DNA of 64,000 nucleotides from Saccopteryx bilineata (lineage: Eukaryota > Chordata > Mammalia > Chiroptera > Emballonuridae): assembly GCF_036850765.1 (NCBI RefSeq), contig NC_089493.1, forward strand, positions 13,579,632-13,643,631. The letters run 5' to 3'. Shown here piece after piece: positions 43,641 through 54,810 of this stretch; position 1 is the stretch's first letter, and the number at the start of each line of letters is the position of its first letter. The notes below the pieces were generated by a model that worked only from the letters and a program-made list of their open reading frames with translations, did not search any database and was not told the origin of the DNA. The position numbers and the translations under genes are program-made.

Positions 43641-46600
43641 ACGAATTCAAATTATAATCAGGGCACATCCTGGCGTGTCCGCCCAGTCATTGCCCAAAAG
43701 AGATTCAGCATCTGGTGCAAAGCAGGTCCCCGGGAAACAGTGGCTGTTTCAGCTCCCTCACCCCCTTCAGAACATCCGATGCTTCTTTAAAGACAAAGCA
43801 GTGAAAATACTGGTCTGAAAGGCGTGATGGCATTTCACATCCGACCCATCTTCCCTCACCAGCAGGCTTTCCTGCCACTTCCAGACCCCCTCCCCCTTTG
43901 ACATCGTCCTTATCTTTTGCTTGCAAACTTCAGTATTCCCCTTTTTAACTGTGGCTTTGCTGCATCTGTGTCCAGTAAACTCCACTCATCGGTTAAAATC
44001 CCCTCTCCTCGATCTGATATAAATCGTTGGAAGAAAGAGCCTGAATGGACAGGTGTCCTTTAGCACGAAGTTCCTACCTTCTCCCAAACACGAGGTCATA
44101 AGAGCATGGGGATTTAAAAGCGTTTCACTGGGTTAACGTTCACAAAAAGTGCCTTTAAAAATAGAGCTCCCTTCCCGACATGAAGTTGATTTTATTTTTA
44201 GATGACATTCTTGCCCCTACTTAAGTGAGTACATACATAAAGCAGTTCTTCACCCCAATGCCTTTCTGACCGACTTCCCCTAAACCTGTGAGCACTGGAA
44301 ACTCTACAACTCTCCCTTAGCCCTTTTCTAAATCACATATTCCTAAATCGTATGCAGAAGCATGCCAACCGACTCAAGAACAGGGTATTAAAATGTCTAA
44401 TACCCTTAATGGGTCCCCTTAGTACCCATGAAAAAAGTGAGGTATTTACGGGGCAAGCACTCAGGCGGGTTGCTCCACATTCTGGTTTTCAGAGGTCTTT
44501 CCCGAAGACACTTGGGTGCTATCCATCCAAACTCAGCACGGACGGCATCCATCGAGACCGCACAGACGCCATTTTTCTTTCACCTCCACACAGGCTGGCC
44601 ACATCTTCACTAAGTTTCCTCTGAACTTGTCCCATTTCTCCTTTTCCAGTTAGTGGATCCACATTTCCCTTAGGAGAACTTTTAGCCCGTCACAATGTTC
44701 ATGCTTTTCTTGTTCAATTCTTGTTTATTAAATCTCTTAAGAAGAAAATCTCTTTGCCTACTGGTTTGGGATGACCAGAGGGAAAGCAACAAGAATGAAA
44801 TAAAATCGCCGTGCCTCCCATCAGAAAAGACTGGACTCATGATCAAACTGAAAACAATTTTTAAAATTGAAATCATCTGGGACCCGACTCTGCAACTCTT
44901 TTTTGATTTTTTTTTTTTTTTTTTTGACTAAAAGGCAGGGAATGAGATCATTTGGTTCTTATATCTCAAAGAGGCAAGAGGAACCTCAGCTGTTGAGCAG
45001 GGGACAGGAAGGAAGTCAAACGCAGTGATAGATGGGAGGTGACACTTGGCCTCGGTGCAGTGGGACCAGGGGGCTCCCCAAAGGGGACGTCCATAGCTCG
45101 TCCTTTGTGGGTGGCTGGCTGGGAGGAATGCGCACCCAGAACACCCAGATTTTCCATTTTTCAAAGAGAGATCGAAAATCTAAATTTTGACTGGGAATTG
45201 TAATTTTTAAAAATTGACAGTTAATTTGAATTTTTCTCCAAACACCTTGTGGTCCAACCTGATGTCCTGGAGCTGGCTGGTCTAGACTCACAAGAGCCAA
45301 TTACTCATACCTTCTCTCTGCCTCCAGCCTCCAGTGACTTCACATTCATAGCTTGAAACCAGCCATTGCTGGGAATATTTATACCCCAGAAACAGGCAAA
45401 TACAACAAATCATAGAGTTTTTTGTTTTGTTTTTTAAATCTTGTTGTTTAACACTTCCCAGCACATCCCCATCCCTGGGGCGAAGAAAGTATGTTGCCTT
45501 TAGGCAAAGTTGCAGTTTCTAATTTAAGTATTAAACAAGAAGTAGTGTTAAGTAACCACGAAATATTGCCCAGTCCCAAGTCTGTCTGTACAACAAACAG
45601 GGCACGTGACACTGCGACCACAGGGAAGGTGGTGGGCTGAGAGGGAGTGGGACATCCTGACCAGCGGGGAACACAGAGGCAGCCCCAGGGTGGCAGCTCT
45701 GAACCACGCCCACTCCCCTGGGAGAAGAACACTCTATAAATAGGACAGTTGCTTCTTTCCCACTGCTCTGAGGAAGGGTGGCAAATGACACTCCCAAACA
45801 CGACCCTCAAGCCATGATGACATTCTGAAATGCCTTTTGACTTATCAGGAAAACACTGAGATTATGCACAGTGACCGAGCAACCAGAGTGTTTCCAGTCC
45901 ATTTCCAAACTGCAAGTGATTAAGGCTTTTTGCTAATCACACAAGGAGCTGTGACAACCGCAGAGACCTTCCCCTTTTTCTCCTCATTCAAGACCAGCCT
46001 GATGTTGGTGTGGTTCTCAATTCCTGTTTCCGTTACACGAGCCTGGGGCAGTCTGGGGAAGCTGGCAGGTCCCTTCTCAGAATGTCTTTTTAAGTGATTG
46101 AAATAATAGGCAGAGGATTATAGAAGCAACCATAGAAACACAGTTATTAAACTATGAAACAAAGGTATGTGATAGTACACGTGCTTCTTTATGAAATCAT
46201 TAAATAACAAGAACGGTTCTAATAACTACCATACTTCCGGAGTAGAGGTGAGGGGTCATGGTGGCCTCTGCCACGCTGTCAAGTGAGAAGAATACACCTG
46301 TGCTTTCTACTGGTGACATGTCTACTGGTGCTGTTCCCTTGGGGTTGTTGCCTACATTCATTACTGGAATAAATGCTAGAAGTTGCTTTGTTAGAAGTTA
46401 GTAAACATAAAGGTGGAATTATTTTCTCATCCACATTTATGGACCTCTTGAATTCTAACCTCCAATAGGTTACGTACAAAGTAGGAACTCAACAAATTTC
46501 GACTGAGCCAAACTGAATTTATATATTATAATATCTGACATGAGATGGGCACTAGGTGTGGTCCTAAGGAGCTAAGAGGGGAGAAAAGACACTGTTCAAA

Positions 46601-47668
46601 CCCAGTATGGGACATCCAGACAGCCCAGGAGCCCAGTTTCTTCAAAAACAATAGCTTGGAAAAAATAGTCACCGGCAATGTAACATCAAATAGACAGTCG
46701 GAAATTAGCAAATATCTGCTCATATACTGCAGGCATTCCATCTTATCTAAGCTTCCAAGTAGATGGCAGCATAGAAAGCATTAAGAGGTGAACAACGGTA
46801 TTGATAAAATAAGTCATGCAGGGGATGGAAGCAATCACACTGACTTTATATGCCCCAAAACACACAATTGAAATGTTATTGGGGGGAGGTGTTTCCCACG
46901 CTTGGAGGATGTGTGAAGATCATGTTCCCTCCCGCTCCAAAATTCTGTAACATAAGAGAAAACCCAGCTGGAATATATTCAGATACAGGGACACAAAGAA
47001 ACAAATCAAAGAGAAAAGAGAATTCTAGAAAATGCACATTGTCAAATCATCATGTGATAATTTTAGAAATAAATCAAAGCGTAATTATATAGCCAATCAC
47101 ACAAAACCATTTAAAAAGCAGTCTTTTTGAATAAAACTTGAGATGAGTTAGAGCTAAACAAAGGATTGGGTGAGAATATTTATCTCAAACATGGAGAGCA
47201 CCTGAATTTTTGAAAAACTGTAGGAAAAAAAATTGTCTGTCAAAATGAGTGGATATGGTATAAGAAAAATCTTTTCTACATACCAAAAAAATATAACAGT
47301 CAACAGAAAGGTAATTGAACAGGATAACTATTTTGGACCTATGTAAGTAAATATATGTACCAGAGATAAGAACTTGAGGGGTCTTCTTGGCCCTCCAGAT
47401 AGCCCTTCAGATACCACAGAGACCCCAGGCGCTCTGTGGAGCACAGTTTGACAACCATAGCTCTGGGTGACCTGTGGCCTTCATCAGGTGCTTAATACGA
47501 GGAAGGACCCAAGATACAGACAACCTTGGTGCCAACATGCCGAAAGCTCACAGGCAGAGTCAGGGAGTGACTTTTAGGATCAAATATGTCTGAATTGGAA
47601 ATGAAAGTCCTGGAGGCAGGCCCATTAGTTGCCATGGTAATGGGAGGAATGGTGCAACTTGGAGGGGA
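43641..47668. other. no gene recognised; about 4 kb
   Basis: The longest stretch without any named element. It contains a T run at about 44903-44926 and a possible L2/MIR end at 46440-46520. Open frames up to 120 codons (45448-45810, minus) show no known motifs and overlap each other. I cannot support a gene. Confidence 0.35.
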
Positions 47669-47673
47669 CTGTG

Positions 47674-47677
<4 letters not shown>

Positions 47678-47706
<29 letters not shown>

Positions 47707-48061
47707 CATTTTTCTGAAGCTGGAAACAGGGAGAGACAGTCAGACAGACTCCCGCATGCGCCCGACCGGGATCCACCCGGCACGCCCACCAGGGGCGGTG
47801 CTCTGCCCCCCAGGGGGCGATGCTCTGCCCATCCTGGGCGTCGCCATATTGCGACCAGAGCCACTCTAGCGCCTGAGGCAGAGGCCACAGAGCCATGCCC
47901 AGCGCCCGGGCCATCTCTGCTCCAATGGAGCCTTGGCTGCGGGAGGGGAAGAGAGAGACAGAGAGGAAAGCACGGCGGAGGGGTGGAGAAGCAAATGGGC
48001 GCTTCTCCTGTGTGCCCTGGCCGGGAATCGAACCCGGGTCCTCCGCACGCTAGGCCGACGC
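47678..48061 (-). mobile_element. Rhin-1-like SINE, 5'-truncated, long poly-A
   Basis: Minus strand; reversed tail of about 29 T at 47678-47706. The head ends at 'cacgctaggccgacg' and lacks the last 28 or so bases that other copies have. Duplication ctgtgagat at 47669-47677 and 48062-48070 marks both edges, so the truncation happened at insertion. The long pure tail suggests youth. Confidence 0.92.
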
Positions 48062-48319
48062 CTGTGAGATATTTTAACAGGTGATACGTCTCCATTCCCA
48101 TGGACTCCTGGGAGGTTGGAATCATAGATAGTACACTATCACACAAGTGCTGAGAATCTGTTAGCCAGGTCATCTTTGTCTTCTTGTGTCATCTCAAGTC
48201 TGCTAAAGACCACTGCAACCAAAACAAGAGGTCATGGTCCTTTAGCCGGTAACTCTTCCCACAACAAGGACCCCAAAGGAAGACATGGCAAAGGAGGGGG
48301 TGGTGTCAGCTTTGAAGGA

Positions 48320-48445
48320 AGGCTCCGTACTTCCACCAGCTGGGTAGCTTTGGATGGACGGTCTCTGGGCCTCAAGATCCTGGTCTGTAACCTGAGAACA
48401 CTAATGGAACCGCTCCTCATGGTGTTGTAATAAGAACTAAACATA
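48320..48445 (+). repeat. MIR SINE, split
   Basis: 'ccagctgggtagctttggat', 'ggtctctgggcctcaagatcc', 'ggtctgtaacctgagaacact', 'tggtgttgtaataagaacta'. The MIR end continues at about 48712-48760 ('gggaagcactcaataaattt') beyond the SINE at 48456-48706. Confidence 0.65.
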
Positions 48446-48455
48446 TTTAGAGATG

Positions 48456-48706
48456 TGTGATTTTTTAAAAAAAAAATTTTTCCTTTGATTTGACAGAGAG
48501 AGAGAGAGAGAGAGAGGAAGGGAGAGACAGAGAAGAAGAGAAAGACAGAAAGAAAGAGAAAGAAGCATCAACTCATTCCACTTAATTGTTCTGTTTTTAG
48601 TTGCACACTCATTGACTGCTTTTTATACATGCCCTGACCAAGGATTGAACCCGTGACCTCGGTGAACCAGGACAATGCTTTATCCACTAAGCTACCTGGC
48701 CAGGGC
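48456..48706 (-). mobile_element. Ves-like SINE, antisense
   Basis: Reversed A tail, long GA tract, 'ttatacatgccctgaccaag', 'gattgaacccgtgacctcgg', 'tgctttatccactaagctac' and 'ctggccagggc'. It splits a MIR. Confidence 0.82.
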
Positions 48707-48759
48707 CAGTATGTGTGCTGTTTAAGCCATGGGAAGCACTCAATAAATTTCATAAATTT

Positions 48760-49604
48760 TATTGTAGACAAGAGTAAAAAAAAAAAAAAAAATCACATAT
48801 AAACTCCAAATCCGACAACTTGAGTATAATTAAATAAACTACTCTATATTAATATGAAGACAGAAAATTTTCAAGAAAGTGTATAAAGAATGTAAAAGGA
48901 AAGAAAAAACCAAAAATAGTATATATTATGAATTTCAACACCTATGTGAAGAGATAAGAATGAGAAGAGTTAAGAGACTTTAACTGCCCCTAGTTCCTTT
49001 TAGAAATTAGTGGGTACACAGTGAAATGGCTAATAGGCTAGGCTCTTCCCCATCAAGAGTCCTGCACAAACAGGTAACTGGGTGAACCGAGAAAATCAAG
49101 ATGCTGCTATAATCAAGAAATAATATACAAACTTCTTGTCCTCTTGCTCCCAAAAGGACAGAAGTCTGGAGCTCACAGATAATCAGAGCTCTGCTTAGGG
49201 GACTCAAACTCTAGTTAAGCTGTCATCAGACCTGTCTGGCCAAGACATTGTTGTTTTACAATTAAAATCTGAATGGCTGTGGTGGGGCAGCTCTCTCCAG
49301 GGACAGGTCCCATGCTCCCTAACATCCCACACCCCAGTTTACACTCATTTTCATCACAGTCTGACCCCTGGGTTCAACGACCCACAAGGTTTCCCTTCTA
49401 GGGAGGGGTGTTCAATAGAAGGGATGCCAGGGGTTGATCAGATCATGGCAACAGTGAAATCTGGACACTTACTGAGGCCTCTACAGTTGGCTCTTCTGTC
49501 AAAGAAAGATGGCGGTGGGTGTGTTAAAGGAGCAGCATTTCAGAAACGTGGTATCTCGTCTGACAACTCAGACAGACTGCACAGAAGGCTGGAGGGTAAC
49601 AGGG
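48760..49604. other. no gene recognised
   Basis: AT-rich to 48990, then unique. Nothing identified. Confidence 0.35.
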
Positions 49605-49720
49605 TGGGGGACAGTGTAGTGATTGGGACGCCTCCTGTCCTCAGCAGGACATGTGCTTCTGGGTTCGAACACCATCAAGTCCTCCTCTACCGGCTAAGAG
49701 TGTACAGAGTCACCAATGCC
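49605..49720 (+). repeat. possible MIR fragment
   Basis: 'gacagtgtagtgattgggac' and 'gcttctgggttcgaacacca' resemble the 5' half of MIR. A 136-codon frame at 49424-49834 covers it and is not supported as a gene. Confidence 0.4.
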
Positions 49721-50040
49721 TTGCTGACCACACTCTTCCCCTGCTCCTCTCTGCCTTCTGGGGGAAAGGATTGTTGCCTGCTGGGTCAGCTCTCAGGGCG
49801 GCCCTGTGGTGCGGGGATGCCAGTCATAGGCTGAACGAGAGAAAGCTAAAAGAAGCTGGAGAGGGTAAGGCAATCATAATAACAGAGAACAGAGAGATGG
49901 GTGGGGGCAAGGAGGAACAGAAAGACAGGGCTGTGAGGATTTGGGGGAGGCTTTAGGGCAGCGATTTTTAAACCTTTTTCATGTTATGGCACACGTAAGC
50001 TAATTACTAAAATTCTGTTTCAGTAAACTGATTACTAAAG

Positions 50041-50274
50041 CCATGATGGCGAACCTTTTTATAAAAACCGCCCACTTTTGCAGTGCTAGTCAACCTGGTC
50101 CCTCCTGCTCACTAGCGCACATTCTAGCTTTCATGGTGGGCATAGCGGAGCAACCAAACAGTGCAGTGATTGGCCCACCATGAAAGCTGGAATGCCCAAT
50201 AGTGGGCAGGAGGGACCAGGTTGACCAGCACTGCAAAAGTGGGAGGTTTTTATAAAAAAGGTTCGTCATCACGG
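50041..50274. mobile_element. foldback hAT-type MITE (234 bp), 8-bp TSD
   Basis: Perfect duplication tactaaag at 50033-50040 and 50275-50282. Left end 'ccatgatggcgaaccttttt' pairs with the right end read backwards. The inverted repeats run almost to the centre: 'gtcaacctggtccctcctgc' pairs with 'caggagggaccaggttgac', and 'agctttcatggtggg' pairs with 'cccaccatgaaagct'. Nearly the whole element is one hairpin. Internal motifs are shared with the element at 26567-26943. Confidence 0.92.
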
Positions 50275-50423
50275 TACTAAAGCATATTTTTTCTGATCTA
50301 ACAACAAAAAGGAGTAAGTTTGAGTCATTCACACTGGATGGCTATTGTTGTGTTGGCTGTTGTCATTTTTCTTTTTCATTTGACAATCTAAGGAAAAAGA
50401 GGTCAGTGAGCCTTCACTAAATA

Positions 50424-50626
50424 CCATATTTCCTCATGTATAAGACGCACCATTTTTGGAAAAATTTGGGGTCTAAGAACTGGGTACGTCTTATACAGTG
50501 GTTGTAGATTTTTCTACTTGCACTTCCTGCCTTTTCACGCTTGTTGAGTTGTATAAATTTTATGATGAATAAAACCTGAGTTCAATAACTTTATGTAATA
50601 CATTTTTTTTTCAAATTTTGGGCCCT
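50424..50626 (+). mobile_element. pogo-like element, left part (split by L1)
   Basis: Starts 'ccatatttcctcatgtataa' after a TA at 50422-50423. It matches the reversed copy at 35094-35432 with a central deletion and keeps 'gaattttatgatgaataaaa'-like sequence from the transposase end. It is interrupted at about 50626 by the L1 and resumes at 59130. Confidence 0.85.
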
Positions 50627-50650
50627 GAGGAGGGCAAGATGGTGATGGAG
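50627..50650 (+). promoter_or_regulatory. L1 5' end with YY1-like core
   Basis: The L1 begins 'gaggagggcaagatggtgat'. In human L1 a YY1 site ('aagatgg' core) sits within the first 20 or so bases and positions transcription. The same core is present here. Inference by analogy. Confidence 0.35.
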
Positions 50651-52031
50651 TAGGCAGACGTACCAACTTCCACCTGCCCAAACCAAAATGGATTACAACC
50701 TAATTTTAAGAACCATCATCTGGGAAAACCAACTTTGGACTAAACTAAGAGGACTCTTTAACCAAGAATCACCAAAGAAGCCAGTAGGAAAAGCGGAAAC
50801 ACGGAGAGGGCTGCCCAGCTCCCGGTAGCGAACGGTAGCCCAGAGGGACTCACATGGTGGGAATTGAGTTAGTGGAGAGGGGAGGGTCCTGGGCCCCAGG
50901 AACAAAGCCCCAGCCTGAAGCCCCAGAGCTTATAAGAGAAGTACGGACAGTATTTAGCTACGAAACAAGCCAGATACTGCTTGTGAGAAAGAGACAGATT
51001 TCTCAGATCCAGGATTCTATTTAAAGGGACTGCACAGAAAACCTCTTTCACAACCAGTCACCCAGGGTTCTGGGGGACGGGGAGAGAAGAGAGGACCAGA
51101 GTAGCAATAAGAGAGTGTAATCTAGGAGGCACAGGGAGAAACACTTTGAGGGACAGCCACCCTAACCCCTGGACCGAGTCACTCCCCAAATCTAAAGTGA
51201 ATATTTCCCCTGGAACCAGCAATACCAGCAAAGGGAAGCAGGACACCAGCCAAACAAGCTTTCCCACGGCACTCAGAGCAGAGTTGCTTAGAAGGAGGGA
51301 GCCTTCAGGAATACAGTATTGAGTGCTAAGGTCTGAGCTGCATCGCCCCCACCCACACTGCTGAGTGTTCTTGGAGGGTGGGCAGCAGCAGGATGCAGAA
51401 GTGCAGCCCCGCTGGCAGGGGTGAAGCCAACCAGCCACGACTGAGGCCTGGCATAAGCTCAGTTTCACCTGGCGAGGTGGAGGCTGAGGACGGCCATAGG
51501 GGCAGAAGGGGTGCACGAAAGTGGTCCCAACCTGCGGCTGTGGGCTGGATGAGCAAAAGAAGTACCGCCTGCAGTCCTCCCCTCAGGGACAAGGCGAAAG
51601 CCGGGGAACTGCAGAGACCTGTGGCTGAGCATGGGTGTGCAGCCCTGCCTGCAGAGCTGGAGCTTGCGGCCCAGCACATGAGCATAGCCCCGCCAGCGGG
51701 AGCAGGGCAAAAGCCGGGGAACAGGTGGAGACCTGTGGCTGAGCATAGATGCGCAGCCCTGCCTGCGGTGCCTAGGTTTGCGGCCCTGGCACGGTGCATG
51801 GGTGCAGCCCCACCCATGGGGGCTTGTAGTTCGGCATGTGAATACAGCCCCACCCATGGAGGAGAGGCAGAAACTGCAGCAACAGCCACAACCACAGCTG
51901 ACAACACCCATACCCCAATGCCCGAGGGAGCGGCAGAGGGGGTGGCGGGATGCAGACAGACCACACCTAGGAAACAGAGAGCTCACAACCATTGGACTCC
52001 TGTGGCCACACCCTTCTTATACACAGACAAA
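50627..52031 (+). other. L1 5' UTR, GC-rich, with internal repeats
   Basis: GC-rich leader of about 1.4 kb. It contains two copies of an approximately 125-bp module at 51590-51840 ('aaagccggggaac', 'gagacctgtggctgagcat', 'gcagccctgcctgc'). The frame of ORF1 is open upstream to 51378, adding up to 218 codons before the ORF1 ATG. Antisense frames of 212 codons (51326-51964) and 175 codons (51465-51992) also span it. These may be compositional. Confidence 0.7.
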
Positions 52032-53341
52032 ATGGGAAGGCAGAGAAATGCAACCCAAATGAATCAAGAGAAATCCCCAGAAAAGGACTTGAATGAGTTG
52101 GATATAACCACATTACCAGATGCAGAGTTTAAAATAATGATTGTTAGGATGCTCAAAGATCTTAGAACAACAATGGATGGACATAACGAGCACATAAATA
52201 AAGAGATAGCAAGTATAAAAAAGGACATTGAAATAATAAAAAAGAATCAGTCAGAAATGACAAATACAATATCAGAAATGAAAACCGCAATGGAAGGAAT
52301 TAAAAGGAGAATGGACGAAGCTGAGGATCAAATTAGTGAGTTAGAGAACAAGATAAACAAAGACATGGAAGCAGAGCAGCAAAAAGAAAAGAGACTCAAA
52401 AGTCTGAGGAAACTCTAAGAGAGCTCTGTGACAACATGAAGAGAAATAACATTTGCATCATAGGGGTTCCTGAAGAAGAAGAGATCTTGTTTAATAAAAT
52501 CATAGCTGAAAACTTCCCTAAACTGATACAGAAAAAAGTCACACAGGTTCAAGAAGCACAGAGAATACCATTAAAGAGAAAACCAAAGAAATCTACACCA
52601 ACACACATCATAATTAAAATACCAAAGCTAAGAGATAAAGAATACTAAAAGCTGTAAGGGAAAAGCAGTCTATCACCTACAGAGGAGCCCCTATAAGGAT
52701 GACATCTGACTTCTCAACAAAAATACTTGAGGCCCTGGCCGGTTGGCTCAGTGGTAGAGCATCGGCCTGGCATGCAGGAGTCCCGGGTTCGATTCCCGGC
52801 CAGGGCACACAGGAGAAGCGCCCATCTGCTTCTCCACCCCTCCCCCTCTCCTTCCTCTCTGTCTCTCTCTTCCCCTCCCACAGCCAAGGCTCCATTGGAG
52901 CAAAGATGGCCCGGGCGCTGGGGATGGCTCCTTGGCCTCTGCCCCAAGCACTAGAGTGGCTCTGGTCGCAACAGAGCAACGCCCCGGAGGGGTAGAGCAT
53001 TGCCCCCTGGTAGGTAGAGCGTTGCCCCCTGGTGGGCGTGCCGGGTGGATCCCGGTCGGGCGCATGCGGGAGTCTGTCTGACTGTCTCTCCCCGTTTCCA
53101 GCTTCAGAAAAATACAAACAAACAAACAAACAAACAAAAAACAACACTTGAGGCCAGAAGGGAATGGCAAGAAATATTCAAAGTAATACAGAACAAAAGC
53201 CTACAACCAAGACTTCTTTATCCAGCAAGGCTATCGTTTAAAATTGAAGGAGAAATAAAAAACTTCCCAGACAAAAAAACCCTCAAGGAATTCATTACAA
53301 CCAAACCAATGCTGCAAGAAATGTTAAGGGGCCTGTTGTAA
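52032..53341 (+). pseudogene. L1 ORF1 (ORF1p), disrupted
   Basis: ORF1p is the RNA-binding chaperone of the L1 particle. It starts MGRQRNATQMNQEKSPEKDL at an ATG at 52032. About residues 40-125 form heptad-rich coiled coil. The RRM-like part follows in another frame (RNNICIIGVPEEEE, AENFPKLIQ). The C-terminal domain resumes after the SINE (EARREWQEIFKVIQNKSLQP ... MLQEMLRGLL). Lesions: an apparent 11-bp insertion near 52413-52423 giving a stop at 52416, a small deletion near 52640 giving a stop, and the SINE at 52732-53145. Not functional. Confidence 0.9.
52732..53145 (+). mobile_element. Rhin-1-like SINE in L1 ORF1
   Basis: Complete copy with A box 'tggctcagtgg', B box 'ggttcgattcc' and a (CAAA)n tail. 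Duplication acttgag at 52725-52731 and 53146-53152. ORF1 resumes directly after. Confidence 0.95.
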
Positions 53342-54063
53342 ACAGAACAAATGGGAAAAGAATATAGTAAAAGAGGATTGTAGCTTTAAAGAATAAAATG
53401 GCAATAAGCAACTAAATACCAATAATAACCTTAAATGTACATGGATTAAATGATCCAATCAAAAGACATAGGGTAGCTGTGTGGATAAGAAAAACAGGAC
53501 CCATACATATGCTGTCTACAAGAGACACACCTCAAAACAAAAGATGCACATAGATTGAAAGTAAAAGGTTGGAAAAAAATATTTCATGCAAATGGAAATT
53601 AAAAAAAGCTGGGGTAGCAATACTTATATCTGACAAAATAGACTTTAAAACAAAGGCTATAGTAAGAGATAAAGAAGGTCACTACATAATGATAAAGGGA
53701 ACAATCCAACAGGAATATATAACTGTTATAAATATCTATGCACCTAATATAGGAGCACCTAATATATAAAGCAGACTGATGGATATAAAGGGCGAGATCA
53801 ACAGCAATACTATAAGAAAGTAGGGGATTTCAATACTCCAGTAACATCACTAGATAGATCCTCAAGAAAGAAAATTAACAAAGAAACAGCACTTAAAGGA
53901 CACACTAGATCAACTCAATTTAATAGATATCTTTAGAACCTTTCACCCTAAAGCAGCAGAATATACATTCTTTTCAAGTGCTCATGGTGCATTCTCTAGG
54001 ATAGACCACGTTAAGGCACAAAAGGGGTCTCAACAAATTTAAGAAGATTAAAATTATATCAAG

Positions 54064-54463
54064 CCCTGGCTGGTTGGCTCAGTGGTAGAGCGTTGGCCTG
54101 GCGTGCAGAAGTCCCGGGTTCGATTCCCGGCCAGGGCACACAGGAGAAGCGCCCATCTGCTTCTCCACCCCTCCCCTTCTCTTTCCTCTCTGTCTCTCTC
54201 TTCCCCTCCCGCAGCCGAGGCTCCATTGGAGCAAAGATGGCCCGGGCACTGGGGATGGCTCCTTGGCCTCTACCCCAGGCGCTAGAGTGGCTCTGGTTGT
54301 AACAGAGCAACGCCCTGGAGGGGCAGGACATAGCCCCCTGGTGGGCAGAGTGGCAGAGTGTCACCCCCTGGTGGGCGTGCCAGGTGGATCCCAGTTGGGC
54401 GCATGCAGGAGTCTGTCTGACTGTCTCTCCCTGTTTCCAGCTTCAGAAAAATACAAAAAAAAA
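54064..54463 (+). mobile_element. Rhin-1-like SINE in L1 ORF2
   Basis: Complete copy; duplication aaattatatcaag at 54051-54063 and 54464-54476. The antisense 101-codon frame is SINE sequence. Confidence 0.95.
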
Positions 54464-54612
54464 AAATTATATCAAGCACTTTCTCTGATCACAATGGCAT
54501 GAAACTAGAAATCAACCACAACAGAAAAACTCAAAAATACTCAAACACTTGGAAACTAAACAGCATGTTATTAAATAAAAAATGGGTTAACAATGAGATC
54601 TAAGAAGAAATA

Positions 54613-54777
54613 GCCTGACCTGTGGTGGCGCAGTGGATAAAGCGTCAACCTGGAAATGCTGAGGTCGCCGGTTCAAAACCCTGGGCTTACCTGGTCAAGG
54701 CACATATGGGAGTTGATGCTTCCAGCTCCTCCCCCTTCTCTCTCTCTGTCTCTGTCTCTCTCTCCTCTCTAAAAATG

Positions 54778-54798
<21 letters not shown>
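54613..54798 (+). mobile_element. second-type tRNA SINE (short form) in L1 ORF2
   Basis: 'gcctgacctgtggtggcgca' head, 'gccggttcaaaaccctggg' B-box region, TC-rich middle, pure A tail of about 20. Duplication aagaagaaata at 54602-54612 and 54799-54809. Same family as 24032-24246. Confidence 0.93.

Positions 54799-54810
<12 letters not shown>

Noticed and set aside
45448..45810. 120-codon minus-strand gene
   Set aside because: Overlapping frames, no recognisable motif and no surrounding gene structure.
51378..52418. 346-codon host gene with low-complexity N-terminus
   Set aside because: The C-terminal third is L1 ORF1 and the rest is the L1 5' UTR.
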